This document shows, piece by piece, positions 1-8,800 of a stretch of DNA of 12,287 bases (position 1 is its first letter; the number at the start of each line of letters is the position of its first letter). The notes under the pieces are model-generated. The model saw only the letters and a list, made by a program, of their open reading frames with translations, did no database searches and was not told the DNA's origin. A program made the position numbers and the translations under genes. Origin of the DNA: Planctomycetota bacterium (lineage in GTDB: Bacteria; Planctomycetota; Brocadiia; JAJRTI01); the NCBI GenBank assembly GCA_024278415.1, contig JAJRTI010000472.1:1-12287 (forward strand). Reading direction: 5' to 3'.

Positions 1-1326
1 CCCAACATCATCATCTTCTTCAGCGACCAGCAGCGCTGGGACACGCTGGGCTGCTACGGCCAGCCGCTGCCTGTCACGCCCAATCTCGACCGCATGGCCG
101 CGGAGGGCGTGCGATTCGAGCATGCGTTCACGTGCCAACCCGTCTGCGGCCCGGCGCGAGCATGCCTCCAGACCGGCAAGTACGCGACCGAGGTCGGCTG
201 CCACACCAACCACCGCATGCTGCCCACGGACGAACGCACGATCGCGCACTGCCTGTCGGACGCGGGCTATGAGGTCGGGTACATCGGCAAGTGGCATCTC
301 GCGTCGTTCGGGCCAATGGGCGGGCCGGACGACTTCCGCACGCGGCCCGTGCCGCCTGAGCGCCGCGGCGGGTACAAGGACTTCTGGCTCGCCGCGGACG
401 TGATCGAGTTCACGTCGCACGGGTACGACGGCCACGTGTTCGACCGCGATGGCAATCGCGTCGAGTTCCCGGAGGGGCGCTACCGCGTCGACGCGCTGGG
501 CGACTTCGCTATTGAGTACCTGCGCACGCGTGACGGCGGCCGGCCGTTCTTCCTCTTCCTGTCCATCTCCGAGCCCCACCACCAGAACGACCACAACCAG
601 TTCGAGGGGCCGCACGACTCGAAGGAGCGCTTCGCCGACTTCGTCGCGCCGGGTGACCTGAAAAGCACGGAGGGCGACTGGCGCGAGAGCTACCCGGACT
701 ACCTGGGCTGCTGCCACGCGCTCGACGCGAACGTGGGCCGCGTGCGCGCCGAGTTGGACGCGCTTGGCATCGCGGACAACACGGCCATGATCTACACCAG
801 CGACCACGCCTGCCACTTCCGCACGCGCAATCGCGAATACAAGCGCTCGTGCCACGACAACTCGATCCGCGTGCCCATGGTCGCGTGCGGCCCGGGCTTC
901 GCCGGGGGGAAGGTCGTCGAGGAACTGGTGAGCCTGATCGACGTGCCCACGACGATCCTCGCGGCCGCGGGCGTCGAACCCATGCCGACCCTGCGCGGCC
1001 GGGCGATGCAAGACCTAGTCGATGGCAGTGCGACGGACTGGCCGGAGGACGTGTTCGTGCAGATCAGCGAGAGCCACGTGGGCCGCGCGGTCCGCACGCG
1101 CAAGTGGAAGTACTCCGTGCGCGCGCCGAACGCGGGGGCGCGAGCCGCCGGCAGCGACGTGTACGTGGAGGACTTCCTCTACGACCTGGAGGCCGACCCG
1201 CACGAGCGACGCAACCTTGTCGCCGATCCGGCTCACGCCAACGTGCGCGCCCAGATGGCGGCACGCTTGAGGCCGCGCATGGCGGAGGCCGGGGAGGCCG
1301 CGCCGGCGATTCTGCCGGCGCACTAG
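1..1326 (+). CDS. Type I sulfatase (formylglycine-dependent), 5' truncated
   Basis: The reading frame is open from base 1, so the start lies outside the window; 441 residues are visible, ending in TAG. It would hydrolyse a sulfate ester; the substrate cannot be told from sequence. The signature C-G-P-A-R is at visible residues 49-53 (bases 145-159). Its Cys is the residue that formylglycine-generating enzyme converts in aerobic or anaerobic sulfatase maturation. Other family motifs are an N-terminal metal-binding segment S-D-Q-Q-R-W-D (8-14), G-K-W-H-L (96-100), and S-D-H (267-269) followed by a Lys in E-Y-K-R-S (281). The N-terminal pair is Asp-Gln rather than the commoner Asp-Asp. The C-terminal part has the usual Y-D-L-E-x-D-P-x-E-x-x-N-L ending. 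No signal peptide can be judged because the N-terminus is missing. The family is clear; the substrate is unknown. Confidence 0.93.
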   Translation, partial: PNIIIFFSDQQRWDTLGCYGQPLPVTPNLDRMAAEGVRFEHAFTCQPVCGPARACLQTGKYATEVGCHTNHRMLPTDERTIAHCLSDAGYEVGYIGKWHLASFGPMGGPDDFRTRPVPPERRGGYKDFWLAADVIEFTSHGYDGHVFDRDGNRVEFPEGRYRVDALGDFAIEYLRTRDGGRPFFLFLSISEPHHQNDHNQFEGPHDSKERFADFVAPGDLKSTEGDWRESYPDYLGCCHALDANVGRVRAELDALGIADNTAMIYTSDHACHFRTRNREYKRSCHDNSIRVPMVACGPGFAGGKVVEELVSLIDVPTTILAAAGVEPMPTLRGRAMQDLVDGSATDWPEDVFVQISESHVGRAVRTRKWKYSVRAPNAGARAAGSDVYVEDFLYDLEADPHERRNLVADPAHANVRAQMAARLRPRMAEAGEAAPAILPAH

Positions 1327-1347
1327 CGTCCGCAAGCGGCGCGCGCC

Positions 1348-1376
1348 TTGATACACGCGGGCCAAAGCCGTATCAT
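1348..1376 (+). promoter_or_regulatory. Sigma70-like promoter for panD
   Basis: TTGATA (1348-1353) and TATCAT (1371-1376) are separated by exactly 17 bp. Transcription would start near 1383, giving a leader of about 18 nt that carries the GAGGAG ribosome-binding site at 1391-1396, four bases before the panD ATG. The promoter begins 21 bp after the sulfatase stop, so panD need not depend on read-through. It is predicted by eye only. Confidence 0.55.
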
Positions 1377-1400
1377 AGCGCCCAAGGAACGAGGAGACCC

Positions 1401-1757
1401 ATGCTTCGCGAAATGTGCAAATCCAAGCTGCACTTGGCCACCATCACCGAGACCCATCTGGCCTACAGGGGCAGTATCACCATTGACGAAGCGCTCATGG
1501 AGCAGGCCAACATCCTGGCCAACGAGCGCGTCCAAGTCGTCAATGTCAACACGGGCGCGCGGTTCGACACGTACGTCATTCGCGGCGAGCGCGGCAAGGG
1601 AACCATCGGCCTCAACGGCGCGGCCGCGCGGCTCGGCGAGCCAGGGGACAAGGTCATCATCATCTCCTATTGCCTCATCGATGATGCCGAGGCCAGGGGC
1701 TGGAAGCCTACGTTCCTCATCCTCGACTCGAGCAACGGCGTCGAGCGCGTGCTGTAG
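1401..1757 (+). CDS. panD: Aspartate 1-decarboxylase proenzyme
   Basis: 118 residues, close to the usual 115-130. It decarboxylates L-aspartate to beta-alanine for pantothenate and coenzyme A synthesis in the cytoplasm. The proenzyme cleaves itself between Gly24 and Ser25 (R-G-S-I-T), and Ser25 becomes the pyruvoyl cofactor. These positions match the E. coli enzyme exactly, as do Lys9, Arg54, Thr57, Tyr58 and Asn72 (in L-N-G-A-A-A). The ATG at 1401 is preceded by GAGGAG at 1391-1396, and the N-terminus M-L-R-E-M-C-K-S-K-L-H fits the family start. It stands alone with its own promoter, and no panB or panC is seen nearby. The C-terminus is a few residues shorter than in E. coli, which is normal variation. 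Confidence 0.97.
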   Translation: MLREMCKSKLHLATITETHLAYRGSITIDEALMEQANILANERVQVVNVNTGARFDTYVIRGERGKGTIGLNGAAARLGEPGDKVIIISYCLIDDAEARGWKPTFLILDSSNGVERVL

Positions 1758-1814
1758 GGCCTCTTCCGGGGGCGCGAGTCGTCGGCCTTGCAAGGGTGGC
1801 TGCCATGGGGAGTC

Positions 1815-1836
1815 CCGTCCGCCGCACGGCGGACGG
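1815..1836 (+). terminator. Hairpin terminator after panD
   Basis: CCGTCCGCCG (1815-1824) is followed, after a CA centre, by its exact reverse complement CGGCGGACGG (1827-1836), allowing a very stable GC-rich stem with a 2-4 nt loop. A modestly T-rich stretch (TCTGGTTCGTTT) follows on the plus strand, which favours termination of panD. The minus-strand side has no T run. It lies between two convergent genes, so it may also limit read-through from the rhomboid gene. Confidence 0.5.
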
Positions 1837-1847
1837 TCTGGTTCGTT

Positions 1848-3539
1848 TCAGTGGGGCCCCTTACCGGGTTCGCGACGAACGGGCCGCGGCCCCTTGCCCC
1901 GTGACGCATGTTCGCGGAGGCCCGCTGCCAATCGCTGCTCCAGCCGCTGCGCGGCCCAGCGCTCCAGGAAGAGGCGCTTAATGGCCAGGGCCTGGCGCAC
2001 CTGGTCGAGGGCTTCGCGTCGCCTGCCCGCCGCCGCGAGCACTTCTGCGAGGTGGTAGTGCGCGTAGTGGGCTTGCGGCGGATCATGTTGCTCGCCGTCG
2101 CGCTTGATAATCTTTTCGAATAGGGCGATGGCCTGCTTCGTGTCCCCGCGCTTGAAATGGACCCAGGCGAGCGTATCGAGCCGATAGAGCGCATCTGGCT
2201 TCTCCTGGACGGCCTGCTGCGCGAGCGCGAGCGCCTGATCCAACTCCTCGCCGGCATCGGCATACGTCCACGCCAAGTTGTTGGCCGCGAAGCCGTCGTC
2301 GGGCGCGCCGCGATGCGCCTTCTCCATCTGCCGTCGCACGAACCGGTGCGCGGCCTGCTCCGCGTCGCGGCGTCCGAGCCCTCGAGCGGCTTGCTCGATC
2401 ACCATGTAACACGCCAAGTCGAGCGGGAAGTGTTGGAGGCCCTCCAAGGCGAGGCCCATCGCCTCGTCGAGGCGGCCGCGGTCGAGCAGGCAGTTGGCCG
2501 CGAGGGTGCGAAAATCCTGCTCGTCTGGAAACGCTTTCCGCGCCGAGGCCAGGGTCTCGATCGCGTCGTCAATCCGATAGGCATCGATCAGCAGCAAGAC
2601 CTCCTGTCTTGCGAGCTTCCGCTTGGTGTCCTGCGACGCGCCGGGCAGGGCTCGCGCCCGCCGGATGGCCTCCAGCGCGCGTTCGGTGCGCGGGGGCTTG
2701 CTGAGGACGCACGCCTGGGCGAGCAGCGTCCACGCTCTCACCGAATCAGGGGCCAACTTGACGGCCTTCTCGAGGTATTCCCTGGCCTCGCGGCCGCCGG
2801 GGTCGGCAGCGAGCAACCGCGCGCCGGCGCTCAGATAGAATCGGCTGCTGTCCTTGGGCGGCCGAAGGCCGATGAACAGGCCCGGCACGGCCAGCAGGCT
2901 GAACACGACGAGCAACGCGGTCGAGCGCCTGCGATGGACCTCGCTCGCGTAGAGCCGCGCCGCCATGAAGTAGCCGATGGCGCACCCGGCCAGCAGCCCG
3001 CCGGTGTGTGCGGCGTTGTCGATGAACTCCATCCGAGCGCCGAACGCGAGTTCGAGCGCGACCACCGGCACGAGCAGAGTGCGCGTCAGCAGCGCGCGCA
3101 GGCTGCCGTGTGCGAGGTACTCCAGAGCGAGGAGGGCCCCGACCAGGCCAAAGATCGCGCCCGAGGCGCCGAGGCTGATCGGATGATCGACGGTCAGGGT
3201 GCCGATGGCTCCGCTCAAGCCGGACAGGAGATACAGCACCACGAAACGCGGCGTGCCAAGCAGCGGCTCCACCAGCTTCCCCAGCACGAGCAGCGCGTAC
3301 ATGTTGAGCCCGAAGTGGATGAAGTTGTAGTGCAGGAACATGGCGGACAGGAGCCGCCAGTATTGGCCCTGCCACACCAAGTCCTTCACAAGCGCGCCGA
3401 AACGGATGATAAGCTGCGGGTGGTCCGCCGGCCGGCCCTGCGACAGCATCGCGCCTAACACGATCCCGTTGAGCACGATCAGCACGGCGGTGGCCGGGTG
3501 CGTGCGCGGGAAGAGAAACTTGGACAAACGGCGCGGCAT
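1848..3539 (-). CDS. Rhomboid-family intramembrane serine protease with TPR tail
   Basis: 563 residues, in two parts. Residues about 15-225 form a rhomboid domain with roughly seven hydrophobic helices (near 16-34, 66-88, 96-114, 123-140, 150-167, 178-195 and 206-224). It has the catalytic Ser126 in G-A-S-G (124-127) and His178 in D-N-A-A-H-T-G-G. It also has the oxyanion-side motif H-F-G-L-N (His75, Asn79), so it looks catalytically competent. Rhomboids cut single-pass membrane proteins within the bilayer. Residues about 235-540 are soluble, Ala/Leu-rich helical repeats typical of tetratricopeptide repeats (for example Y-L-E-K-A-V-K-L-A-P-D-S at 255-266), probably for binding a substrate or partner. 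The last 25 or so residues are basic and Pro/Gly-rich. The gene is divergent from hemC and convergent with panD. No clear Shine-Dalgarno precedes the ATG. The substrate is unknown. Confidence 0.9.
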   Translation of the reverse strand: MPRRLSKFLFPRTHPATAVLIVLNGIVLGAMLSQGRPADHPQLIIRFGALVKDLVWQGQYWRLLSAMFLHYNFIHFGLNMYALLVLGKLVEPLLGTPRFVVLYLLSGLSGAIGTLTVDHPISLGASGAIFGLVGALLALEYLAHGSLRALLTRTLLVPVVALELAFGARMEFIDNAAHTGGLLAGCAIGYFMAARLYASEVHRRRSTALLVVFSLLAVPGLFIGLRPPKDSSRFYLSAGARLLAADPGGREAREYLEKAVKLAPDSVRAWTLLAQACVLSKPPRTERALEAIRRARALPGASQDTKRKLARQEVLLLIDAYRIDDAIETLASARKAFPDEQDFRTLAANCLLDRGRLDEAMGLALEGLQHFPLDLACYMVIEQAARGLGRRDAEQAAHRFVRRQMEKAHRGAPDDGFAANNLAWTYADAGEELDQALALAQQAVQEKPDALYRLDTLAWVHFKRGDTKQAIALFEKIIKRDGEQHDPPQAHYAHYHLAEVLAAAGRRREALDQVRQALAIKRLFLERWAAQRLEQRLAAGLREHASRGKGPRPVRREPGKGPH

Positions 3540-3586
3540 GGTGGAGGCAAAGGCCCTGTCGGCTACAGGTGGAGGTGCACCACGAG

Positions 3587-3615
3587 ATTATAGGCGGGCC
3601 CAGGCCCCCCTACAA
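3587..3615 (-). promoter_or_regulatory. Sigma70-like promoter for the rhomboid gene
   Basis: Read on the minus strand, TTGTAG (3615-3610) and a perfect TATAAT (3592-3587) are 17 bp apart. The predicted start near 3580 gives a leader of about 41 nt before the ATG at 3539. Its -35 element lies 24 bp from the -35 of the divergent hemC promoter. Confidence 0.6.
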
Positions 3616-3639
3616 GCAGCCTCGCCCTTTCTGCGCCGA

Positions 3640-3668
3640 TTGACTTGCCGCCAGCCGGCGCATATACT
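3640..3668 (+). promoter_or_regulatory. Sigma70-like promoter for hemC
   Basis: TTGACT (3640-3645) and TATACT (3663-3668) are separated by 17 bp and each differs from consensus by one base. A start about 7 nt after the -10 falls near 3675, only about 5 nt before the hemC ATG at 3680. The bases before the ATG (CCCTCTCCATC) are pyrimidine-rich with no Shine-Dalgarno, which fits a near-leaderless transcript. Confidence 0.6.
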
Positions 3669-3679
3669 CCCTCTCCATC

Positions 3680-4600
3680 ATGTCCCAACCCGAATATATC
3701 GTCGGTACCCGCGGCAGCCCGCTGGCCCTGGCGCAAGCGCGCCAGGTCGCGGCCGCGCTCGAACGTGCGCACCCCAGCGCGCGCTTCACCATCCGCACGC
3801 TGACCACCCAGGGCGACGTCGTGCTCGACAAGTCGCTGCCGGCCATTGGCGGCAAGGGCCTGTTCACCGCGGAGCTGGAGCGGGCGTTGCTCGATGGCGA
3901 CGTGCACTTCGCAGTGCACAGCATGAAGGACCTGCCTACGGACCTGCCCCCAGGGCTTTGTGTCGCAAGTGTGCCGGGCCGAGAGGATCCGCGGGACGTG
4001 CTCGTGCTACGCGAAGGCCGCGGGCTGGACGATCTGCCAGCCGGCGCCGCGGTCGGATCCAGCAGCATGCGCCGCCGCGCACAGCTTCTCGCGGTGCGGT
4101 CCGACCTGGCGCTATGCGACATCCGCGGCAACGTGGGAACGCGGCTGCGCAAGGTGCGCGAGGGCCAAGTCGATGCGACCATCCTCGCCGCGGCCGGGCT
4201 GAAGCGCCTGGGCCTGATGGACGCAGCCATGGCGCCGTTCGACGTCGACGCGATGATACCCGCCGTGGGCCAAGGCGCACTCACAATCGAAACCGCAGAA
4301 GGCGGCGAAGCCGCGGCGCTGGCCGCCGCGATCAACGCCCCCGACGCGGCCGACTGCGTGGCCGCGGAGCGCGCGTTCCTCGATGCCCTTGGCGGCGGCT
4401 GCCACGTGCCCATCGCCGGCCACGCGACGCTCGCCGGCGGCGAAGTCCGGCTCGCCGGCTTGGTCGCGTCGCCCGACGGCACGCGCGTCATAAAAGACCG
4501 CATCGCCGGAAGCCGCCGCGACGCGGCCGCGCTTGGCGCGCGGCTGGCCGAGCGCCTGGCCGGCATGGGGGCCGAAGAGATTCTCGCTTCGATCGCGTAG
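3680..4600 (+). CDS. hemC: Hydroxymethylbilane synthase (porphobilinogen deaminase)
   Basis: 306 residues, the usual family length. It joins four porphobilinogen molecules into hydroxymethylbilane in tetrapyrrole (heme, siroheme, cobalamin) synthesis in the cytoplasm. The dipyrromethane cofactor would attach to Cys241 in G-G-G-C-H-V-P-I-A-G. Catalytic Asp84 lies in H-S-M-K-D-L-P-T (80-87). The substrate-binding arginines are at 131-132 (S-S-S-M-R-R-R). The N-terminal Y-I-V-G-T-R-G-S-P-L-A-L-A-Q and the P-A-V-G-Q-G-A-L segment (194-201) are also typical. The ATG at 3680 is chosen because it lies 7 residues before the conserved V-G-T-R-G-S and the predicted promoter leaves no room upstream. It is the first gene of a probable three-gene unit; no other hem gene is visible. 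Confidence 0.97.
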   Translation: MSQPEYIVGTRGSPLALAQARQVAAALERAHPSARFTIRTLTTQGDVVLDKSLPAIGGKGLFTAELERALLDGDVHFAVHSMKDLPTDLPPGLCVASVPGREDPRDVLVLREGRGLDDLPAGAAVGSSSMRRRAQLLAVRSDLALCDIRGNVGTRLRKVREGQVDATILAAAGLKRLGLMDAAMAPFDVDAMIPAVGQGALTIETAEGGEAAALAAAINAPDAADCVAAERAFLDALGGGCHVPIAGHATLAGGEVRLAGLVASPDGTRVIKDRIAGSRRDAAALGARLAERLAGMGAEEILASIA

Positions 4601-4645
4601 CCGCACGCGCCAGGCTTTGGCTACGCCCTTGCTTGGAACCCGAAC

Positions 4646-4963
4646 ATGCCCGACCCACAACAACACCGCACGCCGCTCGTGCGCAACAACGCGGCCGCGC
4701 TCGCCCGGCTGTTTGCCGCGATGAGCGTGGTGCCCGGCTTGGCGCTCATCACCGGGCCGCTCGCCATCGGCTTCGGCATCGCGGGCCTGCGCTTCAACCG
4801 CAAGCATCCGACGCATCACGGCAAGCGCAACTCCTGGCTTGGCATCGGCGCCGGCGCGTTGCTCTTTGCCATGACCGCCGCATTCGCAACGCGCGTCTGG
4901 ACCCTGTCGTGGCGCGAGTATCAGGCCAAGCTCGAGCAATGCCAAACGCACCCGGCGAAATAG
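4646..4963 (+). CDS. Small two-helix membrane protein, DUF4190-like
   Basis: 105 residues with two hydrophobic segments, about 22-50 and 64-86, separated by a basic His/Lys/Arg-rich loop (51-61). The pattern G-P-L-A-I-G-F-G-I-A-G-L-R (37-49), then a short basic linker and G-I-G-A-G-A (66-71), resembles the DUF4190 family. These are small bacterial membrane proteins, often in planctomycetes and actinobacteria, with no known function. The gene starts 45 bp after hemC and ends 5 bp before the phosphatase start, so it is probably in the same transcript. The Shine-Dalgarno is weak (GGA about 10 nt upstream). High coding bias, tight packing and the coherent hydrophobic pattern support a real gene. 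The family call is by eye. Confidence 0.7.
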   Translation: MPDPQQHRTPLVRNNAAALARLFAAMSVVPGLALITGPLAIGFGIAGLRFNRKHPTHHGKRNSWLGIGAGALLFAMTAAFATRVWTLSWREYQAKLEQCQTHPAK

Positions 4964-4968
4964 GCGAC

Positions 4969-5790
4969 ATGACACCCGGCCCCAGCAAGCTCCTGGCCAT
5001 CACGCGCGAGTTCGCCAGGGAGGCCGGGCGCATCGCCATGGCCGCGCTGAACAAGGCGGAGGTCCACGAGAAGGCGGGGGGCGATGGCCGCGACCTCGTG
5101 ACCGACGCGGACCGGCAGATCGAGGCGTTCCTCACGACCCGCGTGTTCGACGCGTTTCCGCGGCACCAGATCTTTGGCGAAGAGGAGGGCCTCGTGTCGC
5201 GCGTCGAATCGCCCGAGCCGGTGACGTGGCTCATCGATCCCATCGATGGCACGTTCAACTACGCGGCCGGGCTCCCCACCTTTGCCGTGTCCATCGGCGT
5301 GTGCGTACACGGTGTGCCGCAAGTCGGTGTGATCGAACTGCCGGGGCTCGGCGAGCAGTATTACGCCACGCGGGGCGGCGGCGCATTCTGCAACGACAAC
5401 CCCATTGAGGCCGACCGCGCCTGCACCGCGGCGACGGGCCTCGTCGACGTGGGCGGGAAGTATCTGTTCGAGACGTTCACGCACTTGGGGGACACCGGCT
5501 TCGATCGCCGGCTGCTGCGGATCATGGGGTGCGCGGCGCTCGCGTGCGCGTTCGTGGCGTCGGGCCGGCTGGGGGCGTTCGTGCACGCGTCGCTCAGCCC
5601 GTGGGACCTGGCGGCCGGCGCGCTGATCGCGGAGGAGGCCGGCGGTAGGGCGACCGACTTCGGCGGAGCCGCGCTGTTCCCCAAGTGCGTCGAGCCGTTC
5701 TTACGCGGGGACAACGAGAAGTGCACCTGCATCGTCTCTGCGCCGCAGGTGCACGAGGACATGATGGGGCTTGTGAAGGGCTTTGCCTAG
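4969..5790 (+). CDS. Inositol monophosphatase family protein
   Basis: 273 residues from ATG 4969, the normal size for the family, which are Mg-dependent, Li-sensitive phosphatases. All metal-site motifs are present: G-E-E-E (70-73), W-L-I-D-P-I-D-G-T (87-95, with Asp90 and Asp93), and P-W-D-L-A-A-G (211-217, with Asp213). Possible substrates are inositol-1-phosphate, histidinol phosphate, PAP, or fructose bisphosphate, and the sequence alone does not decide. An in-frame ATG at 4939 would add 10 residues but overlap the previous gene by 25 bp. The start at 4969 puts the conserved R-E-A-G-R-I about 17 residues in, as expected. A much longer open frame runs upstream antisense to the rhomboid gene and through hemC; it is a GC-rich artefact. 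The gene is convergent with hsdR. Confidence 0.92.
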   Translation: MTPGPSKLLAITREFAREAGRIAMAALNKAEVHEKAGGDGRDLVTDADRQIEAFLTTRVFDAFPRHQIFGEEEGLVSRVESPEPVTWLIDPIDGTFNYAAGLPTFAVSIGVCVHGVPQVGVIELPGLGEQYYATRGGGAFCNDNPIEADRACTAATGLVDVGGKYLFETFTHLGDTGFDRRLLRIMGCAALACAFVASGRLGAFVHASLSPWDLAAGALIAEEAGGRATDFGGAALFPKCVEPFLRGDNEKCTCIVSAPQVHEDMMGLVKGFA

Positions 5791-5850
5791 CAGATGTGGT
5801 TGTCCCGCGCGACGCAGAGCATTGGTTCACGGCAGCGCCCGGGCCCTCAC

Positions 5851-8800
5851 TCATGACGCCTTCTCCTGCGAAGCCCCTGGGGCATCGTACGTCAGCGAGA
5901 ACACCGTGTCCGCAAGCCACTTCTTGAAGTTGGGGTCGTCGCTGAACTGCTTGAACAGCTCCGTGTGGTCGGCGAGCAGGGCCATCATCACGCGCTGCAA
6001 CGCTTTGTCATGCTCGATGCGGGCATTCTGCTTGTCCGAGTTCGCCTTGGCGTTCTGGTAAGCCTTGTCTGCTGAGACCCTGGCCGGGATTTCCTCGGTG
6101 ATGACCTGGTGAATCTTGTCCCTGTCCTGCCAATCGATGTTGCCGAACAGGTCGTTGAACGCCTTGATGATGTTGCTCAGTCGGTCGATATCCGGCTCAG
6201 GCTTTCGTCCGCCGCCGCCCGTGGGCACGGGGCCGATTTCGCCGTCGTCGTCGGGCAGGAGGATCGTGCGTTGCGCTTTGACCTCGACGCGGTAGCTGTC
6301 CATATCGATGGTCTCCAAGATTCCCTTCGACAGGTCTTCCTCCTTGGGCGCGGGGAGCTTGGGGACCAGGAAGTTCAGGAAGATGGACAGCTTTTCCCAG
6401 TCGGCATTTGTGTAGGGCAGGATCGACGCGAGGAAGCTGTACGTCCGCACGAACGACTTGGCCTTGCCCTTGAACGCGACCTGGCCATCCTCGTCGAGGT
6501 CTGCGTTGTAGGTCGCAACACAGCCGTCCAGTATCGGATCGAGCCTGTCGCGGTCCGCGCCGTTGACGTACCGCTCGACCAGTTGCTCCACGTCGGGCCA
6601 GGCGTAGACCTGGTAGCCGTCCAGGTCCGCCTTCAGATCGTGCAGCTTGTTGGGGTCCGTAGCTTCGCTGAGCACCGTGGTGCGGTAGTACGGCTCGAAC
6701 GCCCTTTGGATGGTGTCCGAGTCGTTCATGAAGTCAAGCACGAACGTATCGTGCTTCCGCGGGTCGGCGCGGTTGAGCCGCGACAGCGTTTGCACAGCCT
6801 TCACACCAGCAAGCACTTTGTCCACGTACATCGTGTGGAGCAGCGGCTCGTCGTAACCCGTCTGGAACTTGTCCGCGACGATGAGGAAGCGATACGGGTC
6901 CTTGCCCCGCACGCCCTTCACTTCCTCCGCTGCGAAGACTTCGGGAATCTTCGCGCTCGGGAAGCCGTTCATCGACGCTTCCGTCAGCTTCTCGCCTCCG
7001 AACTCGTGCTCACCCGAGAAGGCAACGATAGCCTTGTACGGGCTCTTGCGCTCCGCAAGGTAAGCGTCCAACGCCCTTTTGTATTGGATCGCCCGCTTGA
7101 TGCCGTCGGTAACGACCATTGCTCTGGCCTTGCCGGCAATCTTCGCCTTGGCCACGTGGTCGTGGAAGTGGTCAATCATGATCTCCGCCTTCTGCCGGAT
7201 CGCGTGGTCATGCGACTCGACGTAGCGGCGCAGCTTCCGCATGGCCCTCTTCGCGTCGAACTCGGGATCGTCCTCCACGGTCTTCACAAGCTGGTAGTAG
7301 CTGTTGACCGGCGTGTAGTGCGCGAGCACATCCAGGATAAACTTCTCCTGGATGGCCTGCTTCATGGTGTAGCTGTGGAATGCACGGAAGCTACCGTCGG
7401 GTTGTTCGATGCCGAACAGCTCCAGCGTCTTGTTCTTGGGCGTCGCGGTGAACGCGAAGTAGCTGGCGTTGGTCAGCATCTTCCGCGACTCCATGATGCG
7501 GTTGATCTTGTCCTCCGTCGTCTCGTCTTCGTCTTCGCCGCTGCCCGCCAGCGCCGCGTGCATGGCCGCGGTCGTGCGGCCGCCTTGGCTCGAGTGCGCC
7601 TCGTCGATGATGATTGCGAAGTTGCGCCCTTGGTGTTCGCTGCCGATCTCGTCCAAGATGAACGGGAACTTCTGCACTGTGGAGATGATGATCTTCTTGC
7701 CCTGTTCGATGAACTGGCGCAGTTGGCTTGATCCTTGCGTGACCGCGCCCACCACGGCCGATACCTGCGCAAACTGCTTGATCGTGTCCCGAATCTGCTT
7801 GTCCAGCACGCGGCGGTCCGTCACAACGATGATCGAGTCGAAGACCGGCTTGGCCTGGCGCTTCAGCTCGACAAGCTGATGCGCGAGCCAAGCGATGGAG
7901 TTGCTCTTGCCCGAGCCGGCCGAGTGCTGGATCAAGTAGCGCTGGCCCGCGCCATTGGCCCGGGCGTCGGCCAACAGCATGCGCACGACATCGAGTTGGT
8001 GGTACCGAGGGAAGATCTGCTTGCGCTTCTTGCGCTGTCCCTTCCCGCCGGCCTCCTCGACGATCTGCGCGTAGTCCTCCAAGATGTTCGTGAGATTGTC
8101 CTTCTTCAGAACTTCCTTCCAGAGGTAGTCTGTCGCGAGGCCGTTGGGGTTGGGCGGGTTGCCCGCGCCGTCGTTGTATCCTTTGTTGAACGGCAAGAAC
8201 CAGCTCGCCCGGCCCTGCAAGTGCGTGCACATCCACACCTCGTGGTCGTCTACCGCGAAGTGCACCACACACCGGCCGAACTGGAAGAGTAGCTCCTTCG
8301 GGTCGCGGTCGCGCTGGTACTGCGTGATCGCGTCGTGGACCGTCTGCTTGGTCAGCTTGTTCTTCAACTCGAACGTGGCGATGGGCAGGCCGTTGATGAA
8401 GATCGCGAGGTCGAGCGCGAGCCGCGTCTCGTCCTTGCTGTAGCGGAGCTGCCGGGTCACGCTGAAGATGTTCTTCCCGTACAACTCGGCCGCCTTCTCG
8501 TTGCCGGGCGTCGGCGTACCGTAGAACAGGTCCACCGACGCGGGGCCATGCTTCACTCCCTTGCGCAGCACGTCGATGACGCCGCGCTTCGCGATCTCGC
8601 CTTGGAGCCTGTGCAGAAACTGCTGCCGCGAGGGGCCTTCGCTGTCGAGGCCAAGCGCCCCGACGATCTCCGGCTGGGTATCCTTCAGGAACGCCAGCAG
8701 CTTTGCCAAGTCAACGGCATGGTCGCGGTCGTAGTCCTCGTTGCGTCCCTCGACGTAGCCTGGCGGGCTATAGGCCGGCGGCGCGTTTTCGCCGATGTGG

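Noticed and set aside
2157..3458. A 433-codon plus-strand open frame opposite the rhomboid-TPR gene.
   Set aside because: It has no recognisable motifs, while the minus strand encodes clear rhomboid catalytic motifs; it is a composition artefact.
3340..4968. A long plus-strand open frame that runs into the phosphatase gene, as if it were an 816-residue protein.
   Set aside because: Its first part is antisense to the rhomboid gene and out of frame with hemC, and is Arg/Ala-rich low-complexity sequence typical of GC-rich shadow frames. Only the part from 4969 matches a family.
5791..5850. A terminator between the convergent phosphatase gene and hsdR, suggested by the palindrome GCCCGGGC.
   Set aside because: It is an 8-bp palindrome with no room for a loop and no T run on either strand.
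6109..7731. A 540-codon plus-strand open frame opposite hsdR.
   Set aside because: It mirrors the hsdR helicase region, is Val/Arg/Leu-rich without domain motifs, and has no ribosome-binding site; it is a shadow frame.
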